Shown in pieces: positions 10,915 to 19,655 of a stretch of 64,000 nucleotides of DNA. The stretch comes from Pacificispira sp033344895. GTDB lineage: Bacteria; Pseudomonadota; Alphaproteobacteria; UBA8366; Aestuariispiraceae. The stretch's first letter is position 1. Each line of letters begins with the position of its first letter. The position numbers were made by a program, and so were the translations under genes. The notes beneath the pieces were generated by a model that was given only the letters and a program-made list of their open reading frames with translations, had not been told where the DNA came from and made no database searches. The stretch is taken from NCBI GenBank assembly GCA_965229685.1, contig OZ245920.1, positions 682,001 through 746,000 of the forward strand. The letters are read 5' to 3'.

Positions 10915-11835
10915 ATGACGGATCGCGAACCGCCGGTCGTTGCCGGTCGCAATGCCGGGCTGGAAATTGCGCCGGCACGCAAAGCCAATCCGGTCTGGGC
11001 GGCGGTCTGGATGATGGGGGCGCTGACGTCCTTCGCGCTGATGGCAGTGGCCGGGCGCGAAATCTCCAGGGAGATGGATACCTTCCAGCTGATGTTCTAT
11101 CGCAGCATCATTGGCATCGTCATCGTCGTGGCAATCGGTGCGATGCTGCCGGGCGGCCTGGGCCGGTTCAGGACGGGGCATTTCCGGATGCATCTGGCCA
11201 GGAACGTCGCCCATTTCATCGGTCAGTTCTGCTGGTTTCTGTCCATCACGCTGATCTCTCTGGCGGAGGTTTTCGCCATTGAGTTCACCACGCCGATCTG
11301 GGTCGCGCTGATCGCGCCGCTGTTTCTGGCGGAATCCATGAACCGCTACCGGGCGATTGCCATCGCGATCGGTTTCGTCGGGGTGTTGGTCGTGCTGCGT
11401 CCCGGGGTGGTCGAGTTCGGGGCGGGGCATATCGCGATGCTGATCGGATCCTTCGCCTTTTCGCTGTCGATGATCACGACCAAGAAGCTCAGCGCGACCG
11501 AGTCGCCGCTCAGCATCCTGTTCTGGATGGCGGTTCTGCAGGCGCCGATGGGGTTGATCGGGTCGCTGAGCGATTTCACGTTGCCCGGGACGGAATCCGC
11601 CCTCTGGCTGATTGTGGTCGGGGTCGGCGGGCTGACGGCACATTTCTGCATTGCCCAGGCCTTTCGCTGGGCCGATGCCATGGTGGTGGCGCCGATGGAT
11701 TTCCTGCGCCTGCCGCTCATCGCCGTGGTCGGCATGTTGCTCTACAGCGAGGCGCTGGATCCCTTCGTGTTTCTGGGCGGGGCCGTCATCCTGGTCGGGA
11801 ACTGGATCAATATCCGTTTCGCGCGGCGCACCTGA
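10915..11835 (+). CDS. EamA/DMT superfamily transporter
   Basis: 306 residues, ten predicted transmembrane helices in two EamA halves, with a long N-terminal cytoplasmic segment of about 25 residues. Not close to the other EamA protein at 6093; it resembles the S-adenosylmethionine/riboflavin-type DMT exporters (FYRSIIGIVIV, FLSITLISLAEVFAIEFTTPIW). I chose the ATG at 10915 because GGGGGAA lies at a good distance; an upstream ATG at 10894 is possible. Substrate unknown. Confidence 0.87.
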   Translation: MTDREPPVVAGRNAGLEIAPARKANPVWAAVWMMGALTSFALMAVAGREISREMDTFQLMFYRSIIGIVIVVAIGAMLPGGLGRFRTGHFRMHLARNVAHFIGQFCWFLSITLISLAEVFAIEFTTPIWVALIAPLFLAESMNRYRAIAIAIGFVGVLVVLRPGVVEFGAGHIAMLIGSFAFSLSMITTKKLSATESPLSILFWMAVLQAPMGLIGSLSDFTLPGTESALWLIVVGVGGLTAHFCIAQAFRWADAMVVAPMDFLRLPLIAVVGMLLYSEALDPFVFLGGAVILVGNWINIRFARRT

Positions 11836-11845
11836 CCGGCGGGCC

Positions 11846-12415
11846 TTACCCCTTGCCGTCGATCATCCAGCCGGTCAGTCCGGACCTTTCGACTTCTGCT
11901 TTCCGCCCCTCGCGGTCCATCCGCAGGTAGAATTCGTCCAGTTGCGGCGGGTCGATTTCGGTCTGGGACAGCAAATCGTGCACCTGGCCGCGATGGTGGG
12001 TGCCATGGGCGAAGACATGCTGCAGCACCAGCCAGATGGGGTTCACCTCGCGGCCCCATTGCTCGGTCTCGTGCAACAGGACTTCCCGGTCCAGATCGGC
12101 TGGTGTCAGACCGGCGACGAAATCCTTTAGTCGCTGGTCAATTTGGACCCGTCCCGCCGCGAGAGAACCCCTCGTGGGAAACTCGGCGGGGTCGCCGTCT
12201 GACGGTGGGACCGGATTACCCTGCATCCGGTCCAGGTACCGACGGTCGATGACGACCAGGTGGTCCAGGGTGGCGTGAATGGAGCCGAAAAAGCATGGGC
12301 GCTTGGCCATGTAGTCGGCTTCGTCCAGTTGGTAGCAGGCCGCCATTAAGCGGGCGTTGGCAAGGATATGGTTGGCGCATTGGGCGCGCATCACGCCCAT
12401 CGCATTAATGGTCAT
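11846..12415 (-). CDS. DinB family metal-dependent protein
   Basis: 189 residues, a DinB/YfiT-like four-helix bundle. The metal-binding histidines appear as SIHATLDHL near residues 45-53 and as HVFAHGTHHRGQ near 135-146, the triad position of the family. Members include thiol-dependent transferases and hydrolases; many are uncharacterised, and no thiol cofactor genes lie nearby. Convergent with the EamA gene. A GGAG site precedes the ATG. Confidence 0.83.
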   Translation of the reverse strand: MTINAMGVMRAQCANHILANARLMAACYQLDEADYMAKRPCFFGSIHATLDHLVVIDRRYLDRMQGNPVPPSDGDPAEFPTRGSLAAGRVQIDQRLKDFVAGLTPADLDREVLLHETEQWGREVNPIWLVLQHVFAHGTHHRGQVHDLLSQTEIDPPQLDEFYLRMDREGRKAEVERSGLTGWMIDGKG

Positions 12416-12495
12416 TGGTTACTAAACTCCAACTAACGGCTTGATTTCATTTTCCCGGCGGTCAAAGTACTATGACACACGAGGGATGTTGAGCG

Positions 12496-12915
12496 ATGCA
12501 TGAAAAAGACGATTGGACTGCTGCGAAGGACGAAATGTCCGGCCCGCCGCCCGGATCGGAAACCGACAGCGGCGATTCCGCCGACAAGGGGCTGGCGAAG
12601 TTCCAGATCGGTCAGTCCGTCCAGCATCGCAAGTTCGGCTTCCAGGGCGTCATCTTCGACGTCGATCCCGAATTCGCCAATACTGACGAATGGTATGAAG
12701 CCATTCCGGCCGATGTGCGGCCGCGCAAGGATCAGCCCTTCTATCATCTGTTCGCGGTGAACCCGGCCGATAACTCTCCTTATATCGCCTATGTCTCGGA
12801 ACAGAACCTGGTGCCGATGCCGGAAGGTGAGGAAGTCGCCCATCCGCAGTTGGAAGAATACTTCGACGGCCGTCGCGACGGGCGCTGGGTCGTGCCGCGC
12901 GACCGCATCAACTGA
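12496..12915 (+). CDS. hspQ: Heat shock protein HspQ (YccV-like)
   Basis: 139 residues. The conserved YccV-like/hemimethylated-DNA-binding fold starts at KFQIGQSVQHRKFGFQG and runs through FYHLFAV to YIAYVSEQNL. In enterobacteria HspQ is a heat-shock protein that promotes degradation of denatured DnaA and acts as a Lon specificity factor. The N-terminus is about 30 acidic residues longer than in E. coli. I looked for an alphaproteobacterial RpoH promoter and found no convincing match. The next gene starts 21 bases downstream. Confidence 0.88.
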   Translation: MHEKDDWTAAKDEMSGPPPGSETDSGDSADKGLAKFQIGQSVQHRKFGFQGVIFDVDPEFANTDEWYEAIPADVRPRKDQPFYHLFAVNPADNSPYIAYVSEQNLVPMPEGEEVAHPQLEEYFDGRRDGRWVVPRDRIN

Positions 12916-12935
12916 CCTGTTCGGGTAACCGCGCC

Positions 12936-14540
12936 ATGCTGATTGCCGCCGACCGCTACGAAACCGTCGTGGACCGCTTCGCATGGCAGGTTCCGGCGCG
13001 ATACAATATCGGCGTCGATGTAGCGGACCGGCAGAATCCGGACGACCCGGCCATCATCTATCGCGGCGCCGATGACAGTGTCCGGACCTACAGCTTCGGT
13101 GACCTGACCCGGCTCAGCAATCGCTTCGCCAATGTTCTGAACGCGCAGGGTATGGTGCGCGAAGACCGGATCGGTATCCTGCTGCCACAGGCGCCGGAGA
13201 CGGCGGTGGCCCATGTCGCGGCCTACAAGTCAGGCATGATTGCGGTGCCGCTGTTCACCCTTTTTGGCGAGGATGCGCTGGAGTACCGGCTGTCCACCTG
13301 TGGGGCGCGGGCGCTGGTGACCGATGCGGCGAGTCTGCCGAAAATTGCCGCCATTCGGGACCGACTGCCGGATCTGCAGGTCGTGTTCTGTATCGACGGC
13401 CCCCATGACGGGGCGATGGATTTCCATGCGGCCCTGGCAAAGGCGTCGGACCGGTTCACAGCCGTCGATACCGCGGCGGACGACCCTGCCCTGATCATTT
13501 TCACCTCCGGCACGACGGGACAGCCGAAAGGGGCGCTGCATGCCCATCGTGTGCTGTTGGGCCATTTGCCGGGGGTCGAATTCCCGCATGATTTCTTCCC
13601 GCAGCCGGGCGACCTTTTTTGGACACCGGCGGACTGGGCGTGGATCGGCGGTCTGATCGATGTGCTTCTGCCCAGTCTTCATCACGGCAAGCCGGTTCTG
13701 GCCTATCGGGCGCGCAAATTTGATCCGGAGGAAGCCTTTCACCTGATGGGGCGCTTTCGGGTGCGCAACGCCTTCATGCCGCCGACAGCGCTGAAACTGA
13801 TGCGGCAGGTCGAGAATCCAAGGGGGCGGTTCGACTACGCCATGCGGTCCATCGGCTCGGGCGGGGAGACGCTGGGCAAGGAACTGCTGGATTGGGGGCG
13901 CGAGACTTTCGGTCTGACCCTGAACGAGTTCTATGGCCAGACCGAATGCAATCTGGTCGTCGGCAATTGCAGCGCCTGCATGCCGGTGCGGCCCGGGCGG
14001 ATGGGGCGCGCTGTGCCGGGCCATACCGTCGGGATCGTTGACGATGACGGCAATCCGCTGCCGGACGGAGAGGTCGGTCACATCGCCATCCGGCGCCCGG
14101 ATCCGGTGATGTTCCTGAGATACTGGAACAACCCGAAGGCCACCGAAGAGAAATTCGCGGGCGACTGGCTGCTGACAGGCGATACCGGCCTGCGGGAAGA
14201 GGACGGCTATTTCCGTTATGTCGGGCGCAGTGACGATGTCATCACCACGGCCGGCTACCGGGTCGGGCCCGGTGAGATCGAGGATTGTCTGATGAAGCAT
14301 CCGGCGGTAGCGCTGGCGGCGGTGATCGGCGTGCCTGACCCGCTGCGCACCGAGGCGGTGAAGGCCTTCGTCGTTGTCCGCGACGGCGTCGATGCGAACG
14401 AGGCGCTGGTCGCCGACATTCAGAGCTTCGTCAAGACGCGCCTGGCGGCCCATGAATATCCGCGTCAGGTCGAATTCGTCGACAGTCTGCCGATGACCGC
14501 GACCGGCAAAATCATGCGTCGGGAACTGCGCAATCGCTGA
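12936..14540 (+). CDS. AMP-dependent acyl-CoA synthetase
   Basis: 534 residues of the ANL superfamily (adenylate-forming). P-loop FTSGTTGQPKGALHAH, A5 motif NEFYGQTE, A7 TGDTG, A8 hinge YFRYVGRSDDVITTAGYR, and A10 lysine in MTATGKIMRREL. It activates a carboxylic acid as an acyl-AMP, then makes the CoA thioester. The length and motif spacing fit the medium-chain/acetyl-CoA-synthetase-like (MACS) group rather than long-chain FadD. It follows hspQ closely. The acid used cannot be read from the sequence. Confidence 0.92.
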   Translation: MLIAADRYETVVDRFAWQVPARYNIGVDVADRQNPDDPAIIYRGADDSVRTYSFGDLTRLSNRFANVLNAQGMVREDRIGILLPQAPETAVAHVAAYKSGMIAVPLFTLFGEDALEYRLSTCGARALVTDAASLPKIAAIRDRLPDLQVVFCIDGPHDGAMDFHAALAKASDRFTAVDTAADDPALIIFTSGTTGQPKGALHAHRVLLGHLPGVEFPHDFFPQPGDLFWTPADWAWIGGLIDVLLPSLHHGKPVLAYRARKFDPEEAFHLMGRFRVRNAFMPPTALKLMRQVENPRGRFDYAMRSIGSGGETLGKELLDWGRETFGLTLNEFYGQTECNLVVGNCSACMPVRPGRMGRAVPGHTVGIVDDDGNPLPDGEVGHIAIRRPDPVMFLRYWNNPKATEEKFAGDWLLTGDTGLREEDGYFRYVGRSDDVITTAGYRVGPGEIEDCLMKHPAVALAAVIGVPDPLRTEAVKAFVVVRDGVDANEALVADIQSFVKTRLAAHEYPRQVEFVDSLPMTATGKIMRRELRNR

Positions 14541-14642
14541 CAACCCGCAATGCGATCTTTGCGCGAGAGGTATCGACGCGTCCGGGGAATCCGCCTAAGT
14601 TCCATTACCATGAGATGGGGTTTTTGGGGGATAGCCGTTCGC

Positions 14643-15365
14643 ATGTCGACGGCCAGCGGTTGGCATATGGGACGGCTTCTTGCCGGGGCGGCTTTCGTCG
14701 CCCTGATGCTGGGGTCGACTGATACCACTTTGGCGCAGCAGGCGTCGACGGATACACTGCAGGTCGCCCCGGACTTCATCGTCGATCGATACAGGGCCAA
14801 GGCGGAAAGCGGAGATGTCCAGGCCCAGTTTCGCTTGGGCTATCTGCATGAGAACGGGCTGATATCCGGGTCACCGGACCTCACCGCCGCTGCGAACTGG
14901 TATGAACGTGCGGCCGAGGGCGGTCATGCCGCGGCCCAGTTCAAGCGGGCGCGCATGTATGCGGATGGTGTTGCCGGGCCACGCGACTATGCAAAGGCTG
15001 CGGCGTTGTATGAGGCTGCGGCGAAACAGGGCGTGGCAGAGGCGCAGTACAATCTGGCAATTCTGATGCAGGACGGGATCGGCGTCGAAAAGAAAATCGA
15101 TTCCGCGATCCGCTGGTACGAGCAGGCGGCCTTTCGCGGGGTGGTGCCGGCCATGCGGGCGCTGGGGCTGCTCTATCTTTCCGGCGTCGGCAATTCGCCT
15201 CAGGACGATATCGAAGCCTGGGCCTGGTTGACGCTCGCCGTCGAGAACGGTGATACCGGCCTGTCCGCGCGGCTGGAATCGGTGTCAACGGCGCTGTCGG
15301 ACGAAGCGACGGCAGAGGCGCAGCGCCTTGCCGAAGCATACCGCCAGCTACGTATCATTCCGTGA
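14643..15365 (+). CDS. Secreted Sel1-repeat protein
   Basis: 240 residues from the chosen ATG at 14643, which has GGGGGA upstream and yields a clean signal peptide (hydrophobic LLAGAAFVALML, cleavage near TLA-Q). Upstream in-frame starts at 14610 or 14550 would add a charged extension. The mature protein carries about four Sel1/TPR-like repeats, each near 36 residues (AQFRLGYLHENG..., AQFKRARMYADG..., AQYNLAILMQDG..., AMRALGLLYLSG...). Such proteins scaffold periplasmic complexes; the partner is unknown. Confidence 0.83.
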   Translation: MSTASGWHMGRLLAGAAFVALMLGSTDTTLAQQASTDTLQVAPDFIVDRYRAKAESGDVQAQFRLGYLHENGLISGSPDLTAAANWYERAAEGGHAAAQFKRARMYADGVAGPRDYAKAAALYEAAAKQGVAEAQYNLAILMQDGIGVEKKIDSAIRWYEQAAFRGVVPAMRALGLLYLSGVGNSPQDDIEAWAWLTLAVENGDTGLSARLESVSTALSDEATAEAQRLAEAYRQLRIIP

Positions 15366-15503
15366 TTCATGGTATCATCGGATGTATGGTCGGGCCGTGT
15401 CGCACGGGAACTCATTTCATTGTCGTGCTATGGACAAATCTTGTCGCGCGGATGCGAGCCTGAAAACCGCCTGGAATTAGCGTATCCGGCACGTTAAAGA
15501 ACC

Positions 15504-15530
15504 ATGGGGCGGGGAGGAAATCCGCCCCAT
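15504..15530 (+). promoter_or_regulatory. Hairpin in the leader of the corrinoid-protein gene
   Basis: A perfect 9-bp stem (15504-15512 with 15522-15530) with a 9-base loop reading GGAGGAAAT, ending 23 bases before the start codon. There is no T-tract, so it is probably not a terminator. The purine-rich loop resembles a ribosome site and may stage or trap ribosomes. I could not match this leader to a cobalamin riboswitch. Confidence 0.4.
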
Positions 15531-15553
15531 TGCCGTAGAGGGATAGAACGGAT

Positions 15554-16243
15554 ATGGCCGACGAAGAGGATCTTGACCTCCGCTCACTGGACGACCAGGA
15601 ACTGGTCGAGCAGATGTGGGACGACCTGTATGACGGTCTCGCTGACGAGATCGTTGAAGGGACGAATATTCTGCTGGAGCGCGGCTGGGCGCCCTACAAG
15701 GTGCTGACCGAAGCGCTCGTTGAAGGCATGCGGATCGTCGGGATCGACTTCCGCGACGGCATCCTCTTCGTGCCGGAAGTGCTGATGGCGGCCAATTCCA
15801 TGAAGGCCGGGATGAATATCCTGCGTCCGCTGCTGGCCGAAACCGGGGCACCGCCTCAGGGCAAGATGGTCATCGGCACGGTCAAGGGCGACATCCATGA
15901 TATCGGCAAGAATCTCGTGTCGATGATGATGGAAGGCGCTGGATTCGAGGTCATCGATCTGGGCATCAACAACCCGGTCGAGAAGTATCTGGAGGCGCTG
16001 GAGGAGCACAAGCCGGATATCCTCGGCATGTCCGCGCTTCTGACCACGACCATGCCCTACATGAAGGTCGTGATCGACACCATGAAGGAGCAGGGCATCC
16101 GCGACGATTTCACGGTTCTGGTCGGCGGGGCGCCGCTGAATGAGGAATTCGCCCGTGAGATCGGTGCCGACGCCTATTGCCGCGATGCCGCCGTCGCGGT
16201 GGAAACGGCCAAGGAAGTGATGGCCCGCAAGAACAACCAGTAA
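15554..16243 (+). CDS. Corrinoid (cobalamin-binding) methyl-carrier protein, MtbC/MttC family
   Basis: 229 residues. An N-terminal helical cap (about 10-95) is followed by a Rossmann B12-binding domain. The base-off signature is DIHDIG (Asp113, His115, Gly118), with the SALLTTTM loop (160-167) and GGAPLN (191-196) completing the cobalamin site. It is the shape of MetH modules 3a/3b or of MttC/MtbC, so it carries a methyl group between two methyltransferases. No MttB/MtbB-type methyltransferase is adjacent. The candidate pterin methyltransferase and reactivase lie 20 kb away at 36189 and 34063. It heads a three-gene set with DUF1638 and Virulence_fact. Confidence 0.9.
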   Translation: MADEEDLDLRSLDDQELVEQMWDDLYDGLADEIVEGTNILLERGWAPYKVLTEALVEGMRIVGIDFRDGILFVPEVLMAANSMKAGMNILRPLLAETGAPPQGKMVIGTVKGDIHDIGKNLVSMMMEGAGFEVIDLGINNPVEKYLEALEEHKPDILGMSALLTTTMPYMKVVIDTMKEQGIRDDFTVLVGGAPLNEEFAREIGADAYCRDAAVAVETAKEVMARKNNQ

Positions 16244-16280
16244 CCTTGCCGGCCCCGGCCGGTGAAGCGAGGGCGTGCCG

Positions 16281-16931
16281 ATGACGGACACTTGCCTCGA
16301 CGAAGATCCGGCGCCCGACGAGGCGCCGGAATTCGTTTCGGACCAGGCCACCGTGCTGGTGATCGCCTGCGGGGCGCTGGCGCGCGAAATCGTCGACCTG
16401 ATCCGGATCAACAAGTGGCAGCACATGGCCGTCACCTGCCTGCCGGCCAAGCTGCATAACGAGCCACAGAAGATTCCGGACCGTCTGCGCGAGAAGATTC
16501 GGGCCAACAAGGACCGGTATGAGCGGATATTCGTGGCCTACGCTGATTGCGGCACGGGCGGTCTGCTGGATCGCGTCGTGGATGGCGAGGGCGCTGTGCG
16601 GATCGGCGGGCCGCATTGCTATTCCTTCTTTGCCGGCAGCGATGCTTTCGATGCGATGGCGGAAGAGGAACTCGGCACCTTCTATCTGACGGACTATCTC
16701 GCCCGTCATTTCGAGACACTGATCCTGGACGGCATGGGCTTGCGAAAATACCCGCAGATGCGCGACATGCTGTTCGGCAACTACACGCGGCTGATGTATC
16801 TGGCGCAGACGGACGATCCGGCGCTTGACCGAAAGGCGCGGGCCGCGGCCGAGTCACTGGGCCTGCGTTTCGAAAAACGGCAAACCGGTTATGGCGAACT
16901 GGCCGCGTTCATGGCCGACGCCGCCAATTGA
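16281..16931 (+). CDS. DUF1638 domain protein
   Basis: 216 residues, starting at the ATG with GAGGGC upstream (a GTG two codons earlier is possible). The whole length is DUF1638: VIACGALAREI, then TCLPAKLHNEP, the YADCGTGG loop and the GPHCYSFFAG loop. Conserved cysteines and a histidine (in GALAREI...C, ADCGTGG, PHCYSF) could bind a metal or corrinoid, but no activity is known to me. DUF1638 genes are often found beside corrinoid methyl-transfer genes, which supports a role in loading, repair or chaperoning of the corrinoid protein just upstream (inference). Confidence 0.82.
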   Translation: MTDTCLDEDPAPDEAPEFVSDQATVLVIACGALAREIVDLIRINKWQHMAVTCLPAKLHNEPQKIPDRLREKIRANKDRYERIFVAYADCGTGGLLDRVVDGEGAVRIGGPHCYSFFAGSDAFDAMAEEELGTFYLTDYLARHFETLILDGMGLRKYPQMRDMLFGNYTRLMYLAQTDDPALDRKARAAAESLGLRFEKRQTGYGELAAFMADAAN

Positions 16932-16960
16932 ACAACGGACTTTAAAGGGGACGTTTTGGA

Positions 16961-17263
16961 ATGGCACAGCTTACCGTCGTATACTGGCGCGACATCCCGG
17001 CCCAGGTCATCGCGAAGAAGGGGCGCCGGGAGCAGGTGAAGATCGTTCTGGACGAGCGATTCGAGAAGGCGATCGATCGTGCCGCCATGCGCGGCGGGGC
17101 CCGTTCTACCGATGACTACCTGGCGGAATGGCGCAAGGGCGATCCGGTCGAGGTGTCTGACGATCTGGAGGCCGAGGCCCGAACGGCGGCCGACAGGCTG
17201 GAGGCCGAGTTCGACGAGGCGCGCCTGAAGGCGCTGGTCGAGAATGGCGGCGTGGCTGCGTGA
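16961..17263 (+). CDS. Small Virulence_fact family protein
   Basis: 100 residues, with an AAGGGGA ribosome site and the start 30 bases after the DUF1638 stop. The VVYWRDIPAQVIAKKGR opening and FEKAIDRAAMRGG middle match the Pfam family named Virulence_fact; the name is historical and does not describe a known activity. The protein is charged, with no membrane or secretion signal. Its place behind the corrinoid protein and DUF1638 suggests an accessory role in cobalamin-dependent methyl transfer. Confidence 0.78.
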   Translation: MAQLTVVYWRDIPAQVIAKKGRREQVKIVLDERFEKAIDRAAMRGGARSTDDYLAEWRKGDPVEVSDDLEAEARTAADRLEAEFDEARLKALVENGGVAA

Positions 17264-17333
17264 CACCGGCTGACAGGGCGCGGGCAAGGCGTATACTGCG
17301 GCGGTCCAGTCCTGTCAGACATCCGGTCGGTTC

Positions 17334-18515
17334 ATGAATCCCAGACTCAATCGAAAGTACCCCTCCACCTACGACATGGAGCGCGCGGCCCTGCGCCGCA
17401 TGCCGCGATTCATGGCCGATTACGTGTCCGGGGGCATGGGGCTGGGGCTTGGCCTGAAGCGCAATCGGGACACCCTGGACGCGGTACGCCTGATGCCCCG
17501 CTATCTGGTGGACGGCGGTGAGATCGATCTGACCACGACACTGTTCGGGCAGAGCTTCGGCGCGCCGTTCGGCATCGCCCCGGTCGGCAATGGCGGATCG
17601 GTCTGGCCGGGCTCCGCCGAGGCGCTGGCGGGCGAGGCGCGGCGCCGAAACCAGCCCTTTGGAGTTTCCACCGTCGCCGTTTCCAGTCTGGAGAAGCTCA
17701 AGGCCGCCGCCGGCACCATGGGGTGGTTCCAGCTCTATCGACCCAATGTCCCGGAAATCGAGACGGATGTACTGCGCCGGGCGAAGGAGGCGGGGTACAA
17801 GGTCCTGATGGTGACCGTCGATGTGCCGGACTTTCTGCGCCGGGACCATGACATCCGGAACAATTTCGGCAGTGAGTTCTCTCTCTCGGACCCGGCGACA
17901 TTCTGGCAGCTTCTGACGCATCCAGCCTGGACCTATGCAAGTTGGCGGCATGGCATGCCGAAACTGGAGACCCTTCTGCATTATGCGCCGGCGGGTGCCA
18001 GTGCGAAGGAACGCGATCGTTTCGTATTCAGCCTGCTGCCGGGGCATGTCTCCCCTGCCGATCTGGAGCGTATCCGGGCGAACTGGGACGGCATTCTGCT
18101 GGCCAAGGGGATCCTCGATCCGGTGGAGGCCGTGTTGTGCCGGGATATCGGTCTGGATGGCGTCGTGGTGTCGAACCACGGCGGTCGGCAACTGGAAGCG
18201 GCGCCGAGCGCAGTGGAGGTCCTGCCTGCCATTCGCCGGGCCGTAGGACCGGATTTTGCGCTGGTCGCGGATGGCGGAGTCCGCACCGGGCTGGATATCT
18301 GCCGGATGATGGCGCTCGGGGCGGATTTTGTGCTGATCGGCCGGGCCTTCTATTACGCCATGGGGGCGATGGGGCTGCCGGGCGCCGCGCATGTATTTGA
18401 CGTGCTGACCGCGGAACTGCGCACGATGATGGGGCAGTTGGGTGTGACCCGCGTTCAGGATCTGCCGGACCGGTTGATCACTGCGCCCGAACTGCCGGGT
18501 GAGGGGCGCTCGTAA
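17334..18515 (+). CDS. FMN-dependent alpha-hydroxy acid oxidase/dehydrogenase
   Basis: 393 residues, a TIM-barrel flavoenzyme of the lactate/glycolate/mandelate family (LldD-like). It oxidises an L-2-hydroxy acid to the 2-keto acid. FMN and catalytic features: GIAPVGNGG (N-terminal barrel), QLYRPN, the lysine of ILLAKGI, the catalytic base in SNHGGRQLE, and the phosphate loop DGGVRTGLDI followed by ADFVLIGRAF. No membrane-anchor segment is obvious. It follows the corrinoid set by 70 bases, but no functional link is evident. Confidence 0.9.
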   Translation: MNPRLNRKYPSTYDMERAALRRMPRFMADYVSGGMGLGLGLKRNRDTLDAVRLMPRYLVDGGEIDLTTTLFGQSFGAPFGIAPVGNGGSVWPGSAEALAGEARRRNQPFGVSTVAVSSLEKLKAAAGTMGWFQLYRPNVPEIETDVLRRAKEAGYKVLMVTVDVPDFLRRDHDIRNNFGSEFSLSDPATFWQLLTHPAWTYASWRHGMPKLETLLHYAPAGASAKERDRFVFSLLPGHVSPADLERIRANWDGILLAKGILDPVEAVLCRDIGLDGVVVSNHGGRQLEAAPSAVEVLPAIRRAVGPDFALVADGGVRTGLDICRMMALGADFVLIGRAFYYAMGAMGLPGAAHVFDVLTAELRTMMGQLGVTRVQDLPDRLITAPELPGEGRS

Positions 18516-18792
18516 GTCGGCCGTACGGCCCGATTATCCGAATCGTGATCCTGTACAGATAGGACTATTCGGAAAGTATTTTTGGTAAATACTTTTAAAA
18601 TCTGAATCGAATACGAGATAGACGCCAATATTCGTTTAGATCTGGTGAGGCGGGATTATCCAAGTACCGCAAGGCGTTAGCGCGCAGAAGCCACCCTTGA
18701 GGGCGAGGGGCACGCGTGTATATCCATCTGATTCTCTTGCGAAAATATGCGATTCAACCCAGATTCACGGAATGTACTCCTGTGTTCGGCAT
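18516..18792. other. A/T-rich intergenic spacer
   Basis: It starts with the 12-base palindrome GGCCGTACGGCC at 18519-18530 just past the preceding stop, which could be a weak terminator. 18540-18660 is unusually A/T-rich for this window and probably carries the promoter of the secreted-protein gene that follows. A TTG-initiated extension of that gene begins inside it but is unlikely to be real. Confidence 0.4.
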
Positions 18793-19578
18793 ATGCGCGC
18801 CCTTGGGGCGTCTGTCCTCCTGACGGGCCTGATGCTTGTCGGGTCCCCTGCGCGGGCCGACACCGTGTTCGAGGCGCCGCTCGATCCGGCAACATGCGGC
18901 GATCGCCTGAACCGGCTATATGACGGGGACTTTGAACAGTTCTGGACCTTCGTATTTCGGCAGGGCTATTCCGGCGTTCCGGAATATGCATGGTCGACAC
19001 CGGAGCGCGCGGGCGAGTCGCCTGAGGACTGGAAGCGCCGCGCGCGACAATGCCTGCTGGAAGTGGAACGGGCCAATCAGCGCGATGACCGTATCGAAAT
19101 GCGCTATTCGGTCGGCTATTTCCTGTGGTTCGGTACGACGTCGATGGGATTCGACAAGGAACCCGACGGGTCGCCGGGCGTTCGCGAGCGCGGCTACCGC
19201 ATGTTGCGTCAGGCCATGACCGATGGCAGCGATCAGGCGCTGGAAGCGATTATCCAGGTTCATCTGGAGATGGTTCAGTTGGGCGACCAGCGCATGGCGT
19301 TGGCCGGGAAGAAGGGCGTACAGGCGCGTCTGCCCGAATGGTGGCCCGAACGGGATCGCCTCCTGGTGTCGCTCGACAGGCTTGCAAAGTCCGGACATCC
19401 TTCCGCCTATCTCGCGATATCGGCGATCTATTCTGAGCGTGCGCTGCTGGCCAGTGCCACCGGTCACGATCATAACGGCCGCCCCGTATCCGGTCCGGAT
19501 CCTCGTCTGATCGAGGCATCGAAGGCCTACCGCAAGGCATGGGAAGACCACAACGCGGCCAAGTCGCCGAATTCCTGA
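18793..19578 (+). CDS. Secreted protein of unknown function
   Basis: 261 residues from ATG 18793. A signal peptide (MRALGASVLLTGLMLVG, cleavage near ARA-DT) precedes a mostly helical mature part with a cysteine pair (ATCGDR and RQCLLE) that may be bridged. The second half has Sel1/TPR-like texture (YRMLRQAMTDGSDQALEAI, HPSAYLAISAIY), so it may be a degenerate repeat scaffold. The ATG at 18772 is an alternative start with ACGGA upstream. I do not recognise the family. Confidence 0.65.
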   Translation: MRALGASVLLTGLMLVGSPARADTVFEAPLDPATCGDRLNRLYDGDFEQFWTFVFRQGYSGVPEYAWSTPERAGESPEDWKRRARQCLLEVERANQRDDRIEMRYSVGYFLWFGTTSMGFDKEPDGSPGVRERGYRMLRQAMTDGSDQALEAIIQVHLEMVQLGDQRMALAGKKGVQARLPEWWPERDRLLVSLDRLAKSGHPSAYLAISAIYSERALLASATGHDHNGRPVSGPDPRLIEASKAYRKAWEDHNAAKSPNS

Positions 19579-19655
19579 ATAGGCCCCTCGACAGAATACG
19601 GTGCCTCCCTTACATCCTGTGACGGCAGTTTCGGATCTGAGGGGTGGGGACAATC

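Noticed and set aside
10727..10978. 84-codon N-terminal extension of EttA
   Set aside because: The conserved N-terminus MASYQYVF and a good ribosome site mark the ATG at 10726; the extension overlaps the divergent transporter gene's start.
12416..12495. RpoH-type heat-shock promoter before hspQ (CTTG ... CTATGA)
   Set aside because: The spacing between the two boxes is about 8 bases too long for the alphaproteobacterial consensus.
15366..15553. Possible SAM-II or cobalamin riboswitch in the leader of the corrinoid-protein gene (CACGTTAAA at about 15490)
   Set aside because: CACGTTAAA resembles part of the SAM-II 3' strand, but the matching 5' helix is not at the right distance, the GCTAAA segment is absent, and there is no B12-box (GCCACTG). 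Only a simple hairpin is supported.
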